From: Torymus aiolomorphi
Taxonomy: Eukaryota > Arthropoda > Insecta > Hymenoptera > Torymidae
Reading direction: 5' to 3'
Length of the DNA stretch: 64,000 nt
Assembly: GCA_036365515.1 (NCBI GenBank)
Contig: CM070874.1
Coordinates: 172,945,297 to 173,009,296, forward strand
The position numbers and the translations under genes were made by a program. Positions 47,732 through 58,345 of the stretch are shown one piece after another. A model generated the notes under the pieces. The model was not told where the DNA came from. It saw only the letters and a list, made by a program, of their open reading frames with translations, and made no database searches. Each line of letters starts with the position of its first letter. The first letter of the stretch is position 1.

Positions 47732-48478
47732 CATAAGGGAGAACCCACAAATGCACTGCGCTTCCCTGCACTGCGCTGCCCTGCGCTGCGCCGCGATGTG
47801 CTGCCCGTTCCACCCCAGAAACAGGGAAGTTCATCTATGTTCATGGATATAGTTCCATTTTTATATGTTGATTTTGAATTTGATTTTCAGTTTACCTTTA
47901 GATTTCGTAATGGCATTTCAAGACAATTTCTATTTAAATAGAAGTGTTTAATTTGTGTTTTTTGCTATATTTAAATATGGAACTTGATAAAACAAGAAAA
48001 TGTTTAGCAATTTTTCAAACATTAATTAAGTTGATGATAAATCTTAGACATTAAAAAAAAAAGAATTACAACGTGGTGGACGAAACCTCATTTGTATCCA
48101 CAAATCCGGAGTAGTTTAGGAGCCTATGATATAATTTGCAGTTGACGAAATGTTACAATTGAATGATATAACACCTATTTTAATGTAAAATAATAAATAC
48201 TTGTCTTCAGAGCTCTTCTTCATTTTATTTTTTAATTACTTTTCGGATGAACATTTACAAAATTTTGGAGTTTCATCATCATCATGCTCCAAATTTTAAT
48301 ATCCAAACCAAAATGGAGCTATGCCCATGAATTATGTTCTATATAGGTTGATTTCATGCGCCTAGAATAACACCATGAACATAGAAGGGCTTCTCTGTTT
48401 CTGGGGCGGAACGGACCGCACAGCGCGGTGCAGCGCAGGGCAGCGCAGGGAGGCATAGCGCATTTGTGGATTCTCCCT
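47725..48478. mobile_element. PIF/Harbinger-type element with CTGCGCTGCCCTGCGC arms
   Basis: Inverted arms of about 115 bp (47725-47850 and 48350-48478) share GGGAGAATCCACAAATGC and a run of CTGCGCTGCCCTGCGCTGC. The AT-rich interior of about 500 bp contains a transposase fragment with TWWTKPHL, so this looks like an internally deleted Harbinger-like element. Confidence 0.7.
48071..48145 (+). pseudogene. PIF/Harbinger transposase fragment, N-terminal
   Basis: The frame TWWTKPHLYPQIRSSLGAYD is read from 48071 and ends at a stop by about 48145. The WW-(K/R)PH block opens the conserved region of HARBI1-like transposases in insects. Only about 24 residues remain; the catalytic DDE part is absent. 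The assignment depends on a short motif. Confidence 0.55.
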
Positions 48479-48674
48479 AAAGCGCTGAAGCCGGGCAAGA
48501 GAGAGAGGGTTATAGCTGTGGTCATGCTCTCTCTTTCGAATAGGGGCTTGGTGGAGGGAGAGTGTTCCCCTCAACGCCCTCTCCTCTTCTGCCATCACTG
48601 TTTCCCCTCTACCCCCACCACTGTAGGTGTGCGAGAGAGATAGCATGACCACGCGCCGCCATCGCGGGCTTCAC

Positions 48675-49413
48675 GCCCTTAGGGAGAATATACATAAGCG
48701 CCGCGCTGCGCTGCGCGGTTCTCTGCTTGCGCTGATCCATAGTTCCGTTTCTATATTCCATTGCTAATGGTACAATTCTATAGATCTATGTCATACATCT
48801 ATCATTTTCATGATCATGATTGAAGCCAAAATAAAAAAAATTAGAAAAATGTATAATTTCATTAAAGTTATTGAAATTGTTAAAGAAATTAAGAAAAAAG
48901 AAACAACAATCTTGCAGAAGGTGGTGGGTTCGACCACATTTAGCAATACCCCAAAGAAATATTCATAGTACTTATAGCACTTTATTTAAATATTTTGCAT
49001 TAAAGGATCATGAAGAGTTTTATAGATTTATTAACATGAGTTTTAATCAATTTCATCATTTATTTGAACTGGTTAAAGGACATCTCATTATCGCCTAATT
49101 CCATCTTATTCATCAATAGCTTCATTTTCCAATGTTCTAATTAATTTTATAATTCATAGTATATCATATCAATTGGGCCTTGTGTTTTCTTTCTCGGCTT
49201 AAAATACTTTTGTTCTTAAACTGTCCGTCATACAAACTATCCCTTCATTTATTTAACTTTTCATTTTGGAGCATATACACATCGTCCGTGATTTATAAAT
49301 ATCATAGACATGCAACTGCTCATTTTTTTATAAGCTTCAGCGCAGCGGCAGTACGGCGCAGCACGGCGCGGCGCAGCGCAGCGTAGCGCAGCGCGGCGCT
49401 TATGTACATTCTT
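48675..49413. mobile_element. Second PIF/Harbinger-type element with GCGCCGCGCTGCGC arms
   Basis: GAGAATATACATAAGCGCCG and CGCTGCGCTGCGCGG on the left are mirrored by GCAGCGCAGCG and GCGCGGCGCTTATGTACATT on the right. The interior is AT-rich and encodes a longer transposase fragment (48871-49098). Confidence 0.72.
48871..49098 (+). pseudogene. PIF/Harbinger transposase fragment, N-terminal
   Basis: This 75-residue frame contains RRWWVRPHL (about residue 16), then STLFKYFALKDHEEFYRFIN and MSFNQFHHLFELVKGHL. This order (WWVRP, then an acidic DxxxFxxFxRMSxxxFxxLLxxV block) is the N-terminal domain of HARBI1-like transposases. After GHLIIA the frame stops, and no DDE catalytic core follows before the right arm. 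The first ten residues are lysine-rich and may not belong. It shows that the surrounding fold-back unit derives from an autonomous Harbinger element by internal deletion. Confidence 0.72.
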
Positions 49414-49439
49414 CCATAGAGATAATGTAGATAGAGTAG

Positions 49440-49640
49440 GAGAGCCAACCTCAAACGTGACTCGCCGATAGAAAGAGAGAGAAGACGAAGTTTACTACTT
49501 CTCTCTCCCTCTAACGGCGCATACGCAGTGTACTAATCCTCGTTTTCTATCTCTTTTAACAGCACGTCAGTTCCACTTACAGAAGAGCCTATAGCTTCTC
49601 CACTTTATCTATATTATCTCTATGTTCACGCCGCCCGTAA
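49440..49640. other. Spacer with AGAGAGAGAAG hairpin
   Basis: GATAGAAAGAGAGAGAAGAC and TACTTCTCTCTCCCTCTA pair around a short loop (about 49470-49522). CTCGCCG/GGCGCAT and GATAGAGTAGGAGA/TCTCCACTTTATC also look mirrored, so this may be one more degraded fold-back. No gene is visible. Confidence 0.45.
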
Positions 49641-49680
49641 GAGCGCGCAGACTATGTCTATAAGTCTATGGACCTTAAGA

Positions 49681-49922
49681 CAGAATCCACACTATACCCC
49701 TACCCCCTAGCCGTACCCCGTATCCGTACCCCGACGAATTTTCTTATAGAGTTGGCTATCTCACAAAGTCTATGGTCCTCGAAAACATAGATAATGAAAA
49801 TGAGAAGCGGATCTATGAGACTACCATAGACTTTGTGAGATAGCCAACTCTACGAGAAAATTCGCCGGGGTACGGATACGGGGTACGGATAGGGGGTAGG
49901 GGTGTAGTGTGGATTCTGCCTA
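49681..49922. mobile_element. Near-perfect 242-bp palindrome, CAGAATCCACACTATACCCC ends
   Basis: AGACAGAATCCACACTATAC is mirrored by GTAGTGTGGATTCTGCCT. The arms (about 105 bp) run through TACCCCCTAGCCGTACCCCG, AATTTTCTTATAGAGTTGGC and TATCTCACAAAGTCTATGG. The loop is about 30 bp. A further single arm is at 49957-50055. Confidence 0.92.
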
Positions 49923-50039
49923 ATAGGCCTAACGGGTATATCGGACCTACCTCTTAGGGAGAATCCACACTATACCCGTCCCTCCTATCAGTACCACGTA
50001 TCCGTACCCCGTCGAATTTTCTTGTATTCTTGTAGAGTT

Positions 50040-50345
50040 GGCTATCTCCATAGACTTATAGGGATCTCTATTACATGGGTCTCTATATCTATATATATGA
50101 GGAACATCGTGATATAAAAGGAACAAGATGTATATATAGATATAGGGCCCGGGCACTTAAAAAAGAACAGTGCACAGATACAAGAAATAGCATTGGTTGT
50201 ATATCTATATGTATGAGGAACTGCTCGTTGTTCCTCGCTGTTATTGATATATATAGATATACAACCAATGCTATTTCTTCTGTCTGTGCACTGTTCTTTT
50301 TTAAGTGTCCTAGCCTTAAGTGTCCGAGCCCTATAAGTCTATGGC
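50040..50345. mobile_element. Fold-back element, copy D, nested palindromes
   Basis: CACTTAAAAAAGAACAGTGC and AATAGCATTGGTTGTATATC (about 50154-50207) are mirrored by GATATACAACCAATGCTATT and GCACTGTTCTTTTTTAAGTG (about 50263-50308). The family centre with GAGGAACTGCTCGTTGTTCC lies between. A flanking arm with TATATATGAGGAACATCGTG precedes it. Confidence 0.88.
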
Positions 50346-50805
50346 TATATGACAAAGTCTATGTTCTATGGTACTCTTATAGGGCCTTCACACAGCTCTG
50401 AGGAACAGATAAAAAGAACAAGAATAACATGGGTTATATATCTATATATACGAAGAACAGCAAGGAACAAGACTCTTGTTCCTTGTGTATCTCGCTGTTC
50501 CTCGTATATATAGATATACTAAAGGGCGCTCTACAGGCAAAAAGAAAAAGCAAAAGCACAGGAACAGATATAAGAATAACATGGATATGTATATCTATAT
50601 ATATGAGGAAAAGGAACAGCTACAGGAACAGATCTAGGTGTTCCTTCTAGCTGTTCCTGTTCCTCATATATAAAGATATACATATCTTATATCTGTTCTT
50701 GTGCTTTTGCTTTTTCTTTTTGCCTGTAGCGCCCTTTAACCCATGTTATTCTTGTTCTTTATATCTGTTCCTCAGAGCTGTGTGAAGGCCCATAGATTCG
50801 CTTCT
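50345..50805. mobile_element. Nested fold-back pair (copy E inside copy F)
   Basis: The outer arms GGCCTTCACACAGCTCTGAG and GAACAAGAATAACATGGGTT (50381-50434) are mirrored by AACCCATGTTATTCTTGTTC and CTCAGAGCTGTGTGAAGGCC (50738-50791). Inside, a complete second palindrome runs from AAGGGCGCTCTACAGGC (50521) to GCCTGTAGCGCCCTTT (about 50737) and is nearly identical to copy B at 46874. The inner unit entered one half of the outer one next to TATACTA. Confidence 0.9.
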
Positions 50806-51460
50806 CACTTTCATTATTGATGTCTTCGAGGACTTTGTGAGATACAGGGTTGTTAACACAACCGACACACGTGTAATACACGCAGAATACACGCATAATA
50901 CACGCGTGTATTCAATGTGCAATTTTAACTCCAAGATCGAGTTTTGATTTACTTATATAATAAATAAGTATTTAATATAATTATTGAATTTTGTAAAAAT
51001 TATCAGATTTGATCTTAGGTAAGTAGACAAATGTAAATATATAATATAAATTATAAATATAAGTAATTTGGTAATAAGGTTGAATCGATGAACCGATTAA
51101 AGGTTATGAATGTTCAATCATATTTAATGTTTTATTTGGTAATAATACATTTATTTGTATTATCCGATATTATAAATACATTCAGTTTTTCATGTAAAGT
51201 ATTAGAATTCATTGTTATCTTTATTTTCAATTAAATATTATGTTATACTATATAAGTATATATATACACACATATACGAGTGTATGAATATGCATAGTAT
51301 AAATATAACAGTAATTGTTAAATATCTTTACATTCATTCTTAAATATTTTTAAAACAACAGTTATGTGTGGCATAACTATCAACGAATCAAAGAACTTAA
51401 GAGTACTTAATGCGTATGCTGTAATGTGAAATAATATATGCATAATAAATTTTTTTTATT
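50806..51460. other. AT-rich stretch, no gene
   Basis: A short tract of ACACGCGTGTATT-like words (about 50868-50912) contains small palindromes. The remainder is plain AT-rich DNA in front of the hAT-type gene. If the gene has an upstream exon it should lie here, because a good acceptor (TTTTTTTTATTTCAG) ends at 51464. Confidence 0.5.
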
Positions 51461-51464
51461 TCAG

Positions 51465-53041
51465 CATTAGTAAAAAATGGGAAAAAATCAGCATGGCAGC
51501 TGGGATGGGTTTTCACCTGTACGAGATGAAAAAGGCACCATAAAAAAGGCTTTGTGCCTTAACTACAACAGAGAATTGACCAGAAGAGATGCCTTGCCCT
51601 AGAAACCCACAAGTAATACAATCTTTTGTAATATTTATTAATAGTCATAAGCTTCCTTATTTGCCATTTTTTATTTGTAGGAAAGTATGCAAAGGGCAAT
51701 CTACAGCTACACCGTCTCCTCAGTCTACTCCTCAAAAAAATAGAGATAGGTCACCTATTTTTGGTAGTCCCAGAAATAAAGAGAATGAACAAATGAATAA
51801 GAATTCGACAAATGCTGTGGTACGTTGATATTATCATAATTATTAATCTATTATTGTAATTTATAAGGTTGTAATATTATTATACATATTTATAGAATGA
51901 AGTACGTACAACGCCAAAGAAAATTTTACCAGTCGATGAAGCCAAACCATTTGATAAAGATAAGGTTGATGTATTGTTTTTGAATTTTTTACTTTTTTGT
52001 GATGTCAAACTTCAAAAAATTAATTCCAAACATTGTAAAAAATTTCTCAATGCATTGAACCAATCATATGAAATACCAGATTCTTGTGAAATGAAAAATA
52101 AAATATTGGCTAAGACATATGAGACAATGATTACAGAAAACAGCACAGATAAATTTTTAAACACAATTGGTGTTATAATACATGAGAAAAACAATGAAAA
52201 ATATGGAATAAGTGTCGCTATACATGCGAATGAAGAGTATGTATATATAAGCTATAAAAAAGTAGATACATATGAGATTGATGACTTTGTTCGAACTTCT
52301 GTGATCAAAGTAAAAAGTATTTTTAATATACAAGTCAAGCACGTTCTGTTTGAAGGGCCTGATGTTATCACAGATTCCAGTGGAAGTGTAGATGGATGTA
52401 AATATTATATTTTGAAATCTTTTACATCTATCATTAAAACTCTCAGGCATCAGCACTTACCTTTCTCAGTACAAACTGATGAAGATATTAAACAATCTAT
52501 ATCATACAATGAAGCACTTGATGACTTTCTTGAACATTTATACCAATTGAAGTACCCACTGGCAAGTGCTGTTGAATAACTATTTTCACTCTTAGAAAAT
52601 GGTAAATTAGATATTAATTCTAGGGCAGCAACAGATATTTTAGACTTTATAAATCCAATTTGTTTAGCAGCGAATTATTTAAATCTTTCATATAAAGGCC
52701 ACTTTTTTATCGAACATAAATCATTAACAGATATAATGCATGAGTTTTTGTTCGATGAGGCCCCTCAAGAAATTTTTGTGGGGTTGTCTCATTATATGAA
52801 TGGTACACAAAAATTCAAACTATTATTAGATCCAAGTAAGAGCTATAATCAAGAAAGATTTTGGCATATTGTCGCCATGGATTATCCACAATTAAGTAGT
52901 TACGCTATGAATTTATTGGAAATACCAGGAAGTATAAAAAAAATAGAAGAAGAAAATTTGGAAAAGATTATTACAGCCTCACAATCAGACAACAGTGAAA
53001 CTTCTACAGCGTTATTAATAACTTTACTACTTAATGAGTAA
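51465..53041 (+). pseudogene. hAT-related gene with BED finger and two short introns
   Basis: Exons are inferred at 51465-51612, 51681-51819 and 51896-53041. The two introns (68 and 76 bp) have GT...AG ends (GTAATA/TTTGTAG and GTACGT/TTATAG), and the phases join cleanly. The ATG at 51477 opens MGKNQHGSWDGFSPVRDEKG, a BED-type zinc finger with CLNY where CxxC is expected and a THKKVC closing pair reached only after a one-base shift in exon 1. A Ser/Pro/Lys linker follows. Exon 3 reads like a DUF659-type hAT protein (FLNALNQSYEIPDS; LENGKLDINSRAATDILDFI; FWHIVAMDYPQLSSYAMNLL) with one in-frame TAA at 52577. The C-terminal dimerisation motif is degenerate (IPGSIKKIEE instead of an S/E-rich FSxxxxxxxxRNRL block). 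It is either a decayed transposase or a divergent relative that lost catalysis. Confidence 0.75.
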
Positions 53042-53651
53042 AAATTAATTTTTAGGTTTATCTGATTTACGAGTAAATGTAAAATAAAGTAACAATAATA
53101 ATGTTTTAAGTTTCGAGTAATCTAAAATAAGAATCACAAGCTGTTTCAGTATTTCAATGTGATAAGGTAATTTAAGATAAAAGTTTAGGTATTTACGGCA
53201 AGTTACCTGTGATTATAAGTCATGTAATGACTTTCGACTGACTTTAACCTGACGGCAAAGTAAGGCTTTATGTAAATCGTCAGTTTAATTATTATATAAT
53301 AAATTCAAATGACTTTATGTACCTGTTATAGAAATATGTACATAAGTATATCAATGGGGAATTTATATTAAATAAATACTAAGTATAAGTAAAAACAAAA
53401 TCTATATTTTAAATATAAAGAAGACTAAAAATCTATTAATATTAAATACATGTATGGTTTATAAATGTTTTGACATTAAGAATTTTACATTAATTAATCG
53501 CTACAATATTTATAAAATGTTAAAACATATGAAACGGCCCAATGCGACTGATTTCGTTGACAAGGTTCTTTTTTAAAAGAATAGTGAACATAGCATAATT
53601 ACTGTGAGCTACCACAATCATTTAGCGTACGAGATATTTCGCTAGCTTTGA
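53042..53651. other. Gap between the convergent hAT-type genes
   Basis: AT-rich, with no open frame and no repeat that I can see. Both genes end towards it, so any shared polyadenylation region would be here (AATAAAG-like AAAATAAAGTAAC at about 53081). Confidence 0.5.
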
Positions 53652-55112
53652 TTAGGCAGACAAAAAATTATCAAAATCAAAGATTTGTTCTGAACTTTTC
53701 CGTGCAGAACCTTCGGAAAGTTTTAACGTGTAATATATATCTACAAGTTCACTTGAATTTTCATTTTTCAATCTGTTCCGGTGAGTACTGTGAACATACG
53801 TCCAGCTTGAAAAATACCCTTCAAGTGATGCAGTTGATGCAGGTATCAACATTAATTTTATAGCTATTTTGGATAAATACGGAAACTTGTATTGGCATAG
53901 CGTCCAAAAAGGAATTGCGTCACTACATTTTTCAATTAATGAGCTTATATTTGTATCTGAAAAAAAATTTTCCAATTCAATTCTGCTTTGCTCGTCAAGA
54001 TTTTCTCTCAGAAAATCATCTGCTTGTCTTCTTTGATCATTATCTAGTAATCTTCCTTGATATTTTGGGTGCAATAAATTCGCAGCATAACCTACAGGCC
54101 ATAATGCCTTTTTTATTCGAGCCTTTATCTGTTGATTATAATCATCAGTAGGAAGTGCGAGAGTTAACCACAATTGTACTGCATCAGCAACATTTAACAA
54201 TGGATTTTGACAGTTATTAATTAGTTTACAAATTGGTGTAAGAGTTTCAATTGTTGACTGTAACTCAGATTTAAAATCTTCATCAAATATAAGTTCAAAT
54301 ACCTGTTCATTTATAAAAATATCATCTAGCATACATATTTGTTGTAAAACATTTAAATTTTTTGAAACGCTCTCACAGGTATCGCGAAGGTAACAAAATC
54401 TTGTTTCAGGAAAGTTCTGTAGTTTCGTTCCACCTAGCCTTTTAACCAATGTATCAAGTTTTGGATCACGAAATATATTAACAATATCTCGAAGCTTTTC
54501 TCTCAAGGAAGGATCAACTAAACTTTTAATTAAAAGATTTCCACTATGACTCGAGCAAGTAGATTGCCATAAGCTTTTATCATCAATGGCTTTTGCGAGA
54601 CGTCCACCACAAACGATTTTGCTATCGTTATCAGTAACAATAGCAAAAATACCTGTTTCATATTTGTTTTTGGCGATTTCTATAGCCCCATTGATTAGTT
54701 TTGATAATGTATCTCCGTCTTCTTTTTCTAGAGAAGCATCCGTGAAGGATAAGAACGCATGAAGTATATTGACGTTCCGCATCGAACAAACAATCAATTT
54801 TCGATTTGCGCTTTTATTGCGCCATCCATCAACTAATAAAACGCTTGGCGTATTTTGGAACATTACTTTTCTTTCAGCAGTAATATCTTTATAAACATCG
54901 TGTAGTAGTAAAGAGGCAAGAACTTGTCTACATGGCGGATTATAATTAAAATCTATCTTGCATAACATTTTTACTAATTCAAGAAAATGGTAGTCCCCAA
55001 CTACTCTGTACGGAATATTACAAGCGAAAAAGAATTTTGTTAATAACTTGTCAATATCATTCTTCATGGATTCGATGTCGCATTCGTCAACCATTAACTC
55101 TTTCTGATTTAT
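53652..55112 (-). CDS. hAT superfamily transposase (DUF659 and hATC)
   Basis: The minus frame is open from 55178 to 53652 (508 residues). A consensus-like acceptor (ATTATTATTATTTCAG) ends at 55113 and the reading phase is kept, so the exon probably starts at 55112 with INQKELMVDECDIES and the 22 residues in front are intronic. Domains: DUF659-like region with NTPSVLLVDGWRNKSAN (first Asp), IFAIVTDNDSKIV (second Asp), CSSHSGNLLIKSL, FPETRFCYLRDTC, and the hATC dimerisation region IPASTASLEGYFSSW followed by HSTHRNRLKNENSSELV. No stop or shift interrupts it. An N-terminal BED finger is expected in an upstream exon (above 55.2 kb), which I could not find. The protein would bind element ends and catalyse cut-and-paste transposition; TIRs and 8-bp duplications were not identified. 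Confidence 0.88.
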   Translation of the reverse strand: MNQKELMVDECDIESMKNDIDKLLTKFFFACNIPYRVVGDYHFLELVKMLCKIDFNYNPPCRQVLASLLLHDVYKDITAERKVMFQNTPSVLLVDGWRNKSANRKLIVCSMRNVNILHAFLSFTDASLEKEDGDTLSKLINGAIEIAKNKYETGIFAIVTDNDSKIVCGGRLAKAIDDKSLWQSTCSSHSGNLLIKSLVDPSLREKLRDIVNIFRDPKLDTLVKRLGGTKLQNFPETRFCYLRDTCESVSKNLNVLQQICMLDDIFINEQVFELIFDEDFKSELQSTIETLTPICKLINNCQNPLLNVADAVQLWLTLALPTDDYNQQIKARIKKALWPVGYAANLLHPKYQGRLLDNDQRRQADDFLRENLDEQSRIELENFFSDTNISSLIEKCSDAIPFWTLCQYKFPYLSKIAIKLMLIPASTASLEGYFSSWTYVHSTHRNRLKNENSSELVDIYYTLKLSEGSARKSSEQIFDFDNFLSA

Positions 55113-55179
55113 CTGAAATAATAATAATTTTTTAAAATTCGAAATCTCACAGTGCGAAGATAGTATTACTTGACCCATT

Positions 55180-55673
55180 GCGATACAGCGGGACGCTGAG
55201 GGTTCCCAACAGATGGGAATCTGATTCTCATGAATTGTTCATTTATTTAAAGTAGTTAATAGACGATTTTATTGCTTTTTCAGCTTTTAACTAAAATGGT
55301 TGTAAGTATAAAGAATATTTTTTTACATATTGTTTATAAATTTTTTTATATTAATTAACACATAATCAAAGATTGCATATATTTTATGACAAATTCATGT
55401 AGGAACGAAATGTAAGTTGGTTTTGTACAAAACTCACAAGGAGAGTGCGTAACCTTTGGGTCACGGATTTGTACCAAATTGAAAGGTCGTGTTTTAAGGT
55501 AAAAAATATTGAATCCCTGTTCCAGGATTTATTCTCATAGGCCCCTTTACTCGAGATATGTGTCATGTTATCTTAAAAATGCGTTATTTTGTTTACAAAA
55601 TGATGTCTCTTCTATTGTATGTAACTCGACAAGTATCCCCGTTACGAAAATGAGCGAAAAAATTTCTCGAAGT
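55180..55673. other. Spacer, nothing recognised
   Basis: Moderately AT-rich with no repeat match elsewhere in the window. Any first exon of the minus-strand hAT gene would lie here or inside the palindrome. Confidence 0.4.
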
Positions 55674-55687
55674 CCCTATTGAAAAAT

Positions 55688-55802
55688 ATCGCGCGATTAT
55701 CGTGCGATAAATCGCGCGAATAATCGCGCGAATAATCGCGCGATGATCGTGCCAGTTTATCGACCATTTTCTGGCGCGATAATCGTGCGATAATCGCGCG
55801 AG
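55688..55802. repeat. ATCGCGCGATTATCG-rich terminus, left
   Basis: Overlapping ATCGCGCGA and ATCGTGCGAT words repeat about eight times in 115 bp, split by CCAGTTTATCGACCATTTTC. The mirrored block is at about 62570-62680. The dense small palindromes resemble an array of protein-binding sites in subterminal transposon DNA. Confidence 0.85.
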
Positions 55803-56532
55803 TTAACCGAAATTCAACATTAAAAAATAAGTTTTATTTCCACAGCTGTGTACGTGCTTGCGTAATTGACAAACATTATGACTGTAAATGTATCAGTGCG
55901 TAACTGCAGTGTTAATGTACACCCGAGGGAAGTTAATTCTTTCCGAACGTGCCGGGTGAATTCAAAATCTTGGAATCCCATTGGACTATTCAAGTGTTAT
56001 TAATCGCGCGATTAATCGGAAAATTTTTATAAAAACAATTACACCAAAAATATGTATAAAAATTACTTTTAATAAGAACGAATTACTTTCAAAAGTTATA
56101 GATTATACTGAAAAAATTTAGCTGATTTCAGCTGGACATCATGCCAAAACGTCACCTGATTATCAGGTGATTAGCACCTAAAAATCATGTTGATATTATC
56201 TCTTAAATAACATTGTTTTTACATTTTGCTATGAAAAATCGAGTTTTTCTCGCAGTCAAAGCAATTAATTAAATTTTTAAACTTTTATCTATGATTAACA
56301 TATGTATTATAACCATGCCCACATAAAAATATTTCGTAAGTTCTTACGTGAGAACTTACGTAAGCTCTCATCACTCGGTGTGCGAATAAGTAAATTAAAA
56401 ATTAAAAAATAAAGACATGTAACATACATGTATATTGGAATAATATTATCATAAATGATATTGTTCTTAATGTGGAGAAAGGATAAATGATGTTTAATGA
56501 GCCACGTGCTCGCGCTACTCGACACCGACCCG

Positions 56533-56735
56533 TGATATAGCAAATTTACACGAGGTCGGAGCCGAGCGCGCCCACGTGTACTTCGATATTAGCTGCTACC
56601 ATGAACAGTTGCGACGACGTCGGCCACACTACGAGGAGGCGAAATCTTGACGATGATATTGATATTAAAAAGAACAGAGAAGATATTTCACATGGGGTCA
56701 GCAGATCAAATTTTTGAATCCTTTAGGCTTTGTGA
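56533..56735 (+). pseudogene. Left-arm copy of an unrecognised coding block, broken
   Basis: The sequence pairs with 61637-61858 (minus). Here the frame starts RDIANLHEVGAERAHVY but an extra base (GTGTACTTCGAT against ATGTACTCGAT) throws it off, so the left copy is the decayed one. Function unknown. Confidence 0.5.
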
Positions 56736-56813
56736 GTTATAACTATAATAATTTTTATTCAACAAAAATGTTTCTGATTCTTTATTACAAACTATTTAAA
56801 ATGTGTGCAGGAA

Positions 56814-57020
56814 CAATATTGGTAAACCGTCTTGAAAAGAATTCTATATTTTTTAAATATCAATATAAACCAATAATTGGTATTTTTGTCAACCCGCTGG
56901 ATTTCAGATCATAATATTATTCATATATCTCATGTTATGGATCTTGCCGCTAAAGTTGCTCAAAGCATGAAAAATCCATTAAACATCTATTTTCAACAAT
57001 ATTTTCAACAGACTTATAAG
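56814..57020 (+). pseudogene. Possible terminal exons of an unrecognised element gene
   Basis: TGTGCAGG at about 56810 and GGATTTCAGATCATAATATT at about 56893 look like acceptors. After the second, the frame HNIIHISHVMDLAAKVAQSM leads to KNPLNIYFQQYF and a stop. The same ending (MKNTLNIYFQQYF) recurs in other units of the palindrome (for example 59941-59983), which suggests a duplicated last exon. I recognise no family. Confidence 0.35.
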
Positions 57021-57048
57021 TAATAACACTTATATTTACTTTCCTAAA

Positions 57049-58345
57049 TTTCCAATGGGAGCCATTTACACTGTTAATAAACTCTCTTTCTAATCTTCAT
57101 ATCTATTCCAAATTCAATTTCATAAGTAATCTATTATTATATGTGCAAAAGCCAAAAGTAAATTAATATGTAAAAAGTTGCAATCAAAGTAGTTGAAAAA
57201 CGATTTAGCAATTGTATACTCCAATGCGCAGACAAATACTTCTTACTCATTAATTTTCAAATACAATATGGTGTTCTTAGTAAGTCTTCGCTTCATGTGA
57301 AATTTCATAAATTATGTAAATTACAATCTTATAAATCATTAAGATCCATAATCCAATTATTTAATTGTAATTTACACTGAATAGTTTATGAAATTTCATG
57401 ATGCGAAGGTTTAATAAGAAAACCATATTTTACTTGAAAATTATTGAGTAAGAAGTTCTTGTCTGGGCATTGAAATATACAATTGCTAAATTATTTTTCA
57501 ACTACGTTGTTTGCAACTTTTTACATAGTAATTTACTTTTAGCTTTGGCACACATAATAATAGATTACTTATAAAATTCTGTTTCGAGTAGATATCAAGC
57601 ATACATGTAGAGTTTATTAACAGTGTAGCGACTTCCATTGAAAATGTAGGAAAGTAAATATAAATTTTATTACTTACAAGCCTTTCAAAAATATTATTGA
57701 AAATAGATATTTAATGTATTTTTCATTTTATGACAATATTCAGCAACAAAATCCTCAAACTTTGCAAATGGATCATAAAATAAATATAAACATATTCTAC
57801 AAATAAAAAGCAAATTTTTTCCCAATGCTACAAATTACAAGCCACATTTTTAGCCAAAGCTAAAAGTAAATTAGTATAAAAAAGTTGCAATCAAAGTAGT
57901 TGAAAAACAATTTAGCAATTGTATACTCCATTACGCAGACAAATATTTCTTACTCAATAATTTTCAAATAAAATATGGTGCTCTTATTAAGCATTCGCTT
58001 CATGTGAAAATTCATAAATTACGTAATTTACAATCTTACAAATCATTAAGATCCATAAGTCAATTATTTAATTGTAGTTTACACTAAAAAGTTTATCAAA
58101 TTTCATGATGCGAAGGTTTAGTAAGAAAACCATATTTTATTTGAAAATTATTGAGTAAGAAGTTCTGGTCTGGGTATTGGAATATACAATTGCTAAATTG
58201 TTTTTCAATTTCTTTGATTGCAACTTTTTTACATAGTAATTTACTTTTAGCTTTCGCACACATAATAATAGATTTCTTATAAGATTCAGGTTTGAGTAGA
58301 TATCAAGAATACATATAGAGTTTATTAACAGTGTAAGCCGCTGAA
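57049..58345. repeat. Internal palindromic units, left arm (two)
   Basis: Two units (about 57049-57640 and 57640-58345) each begin and end at ACAGTGTAA/TTACACTGTTAATAAACTC. Each is itself an inverted repeat: AAAGTTGCAATCAAAGTAGT and ATTTTCAAATA on one side are mirrored across a centre near TGTAATTTACACTGAATAG. Confidence 0.85.
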
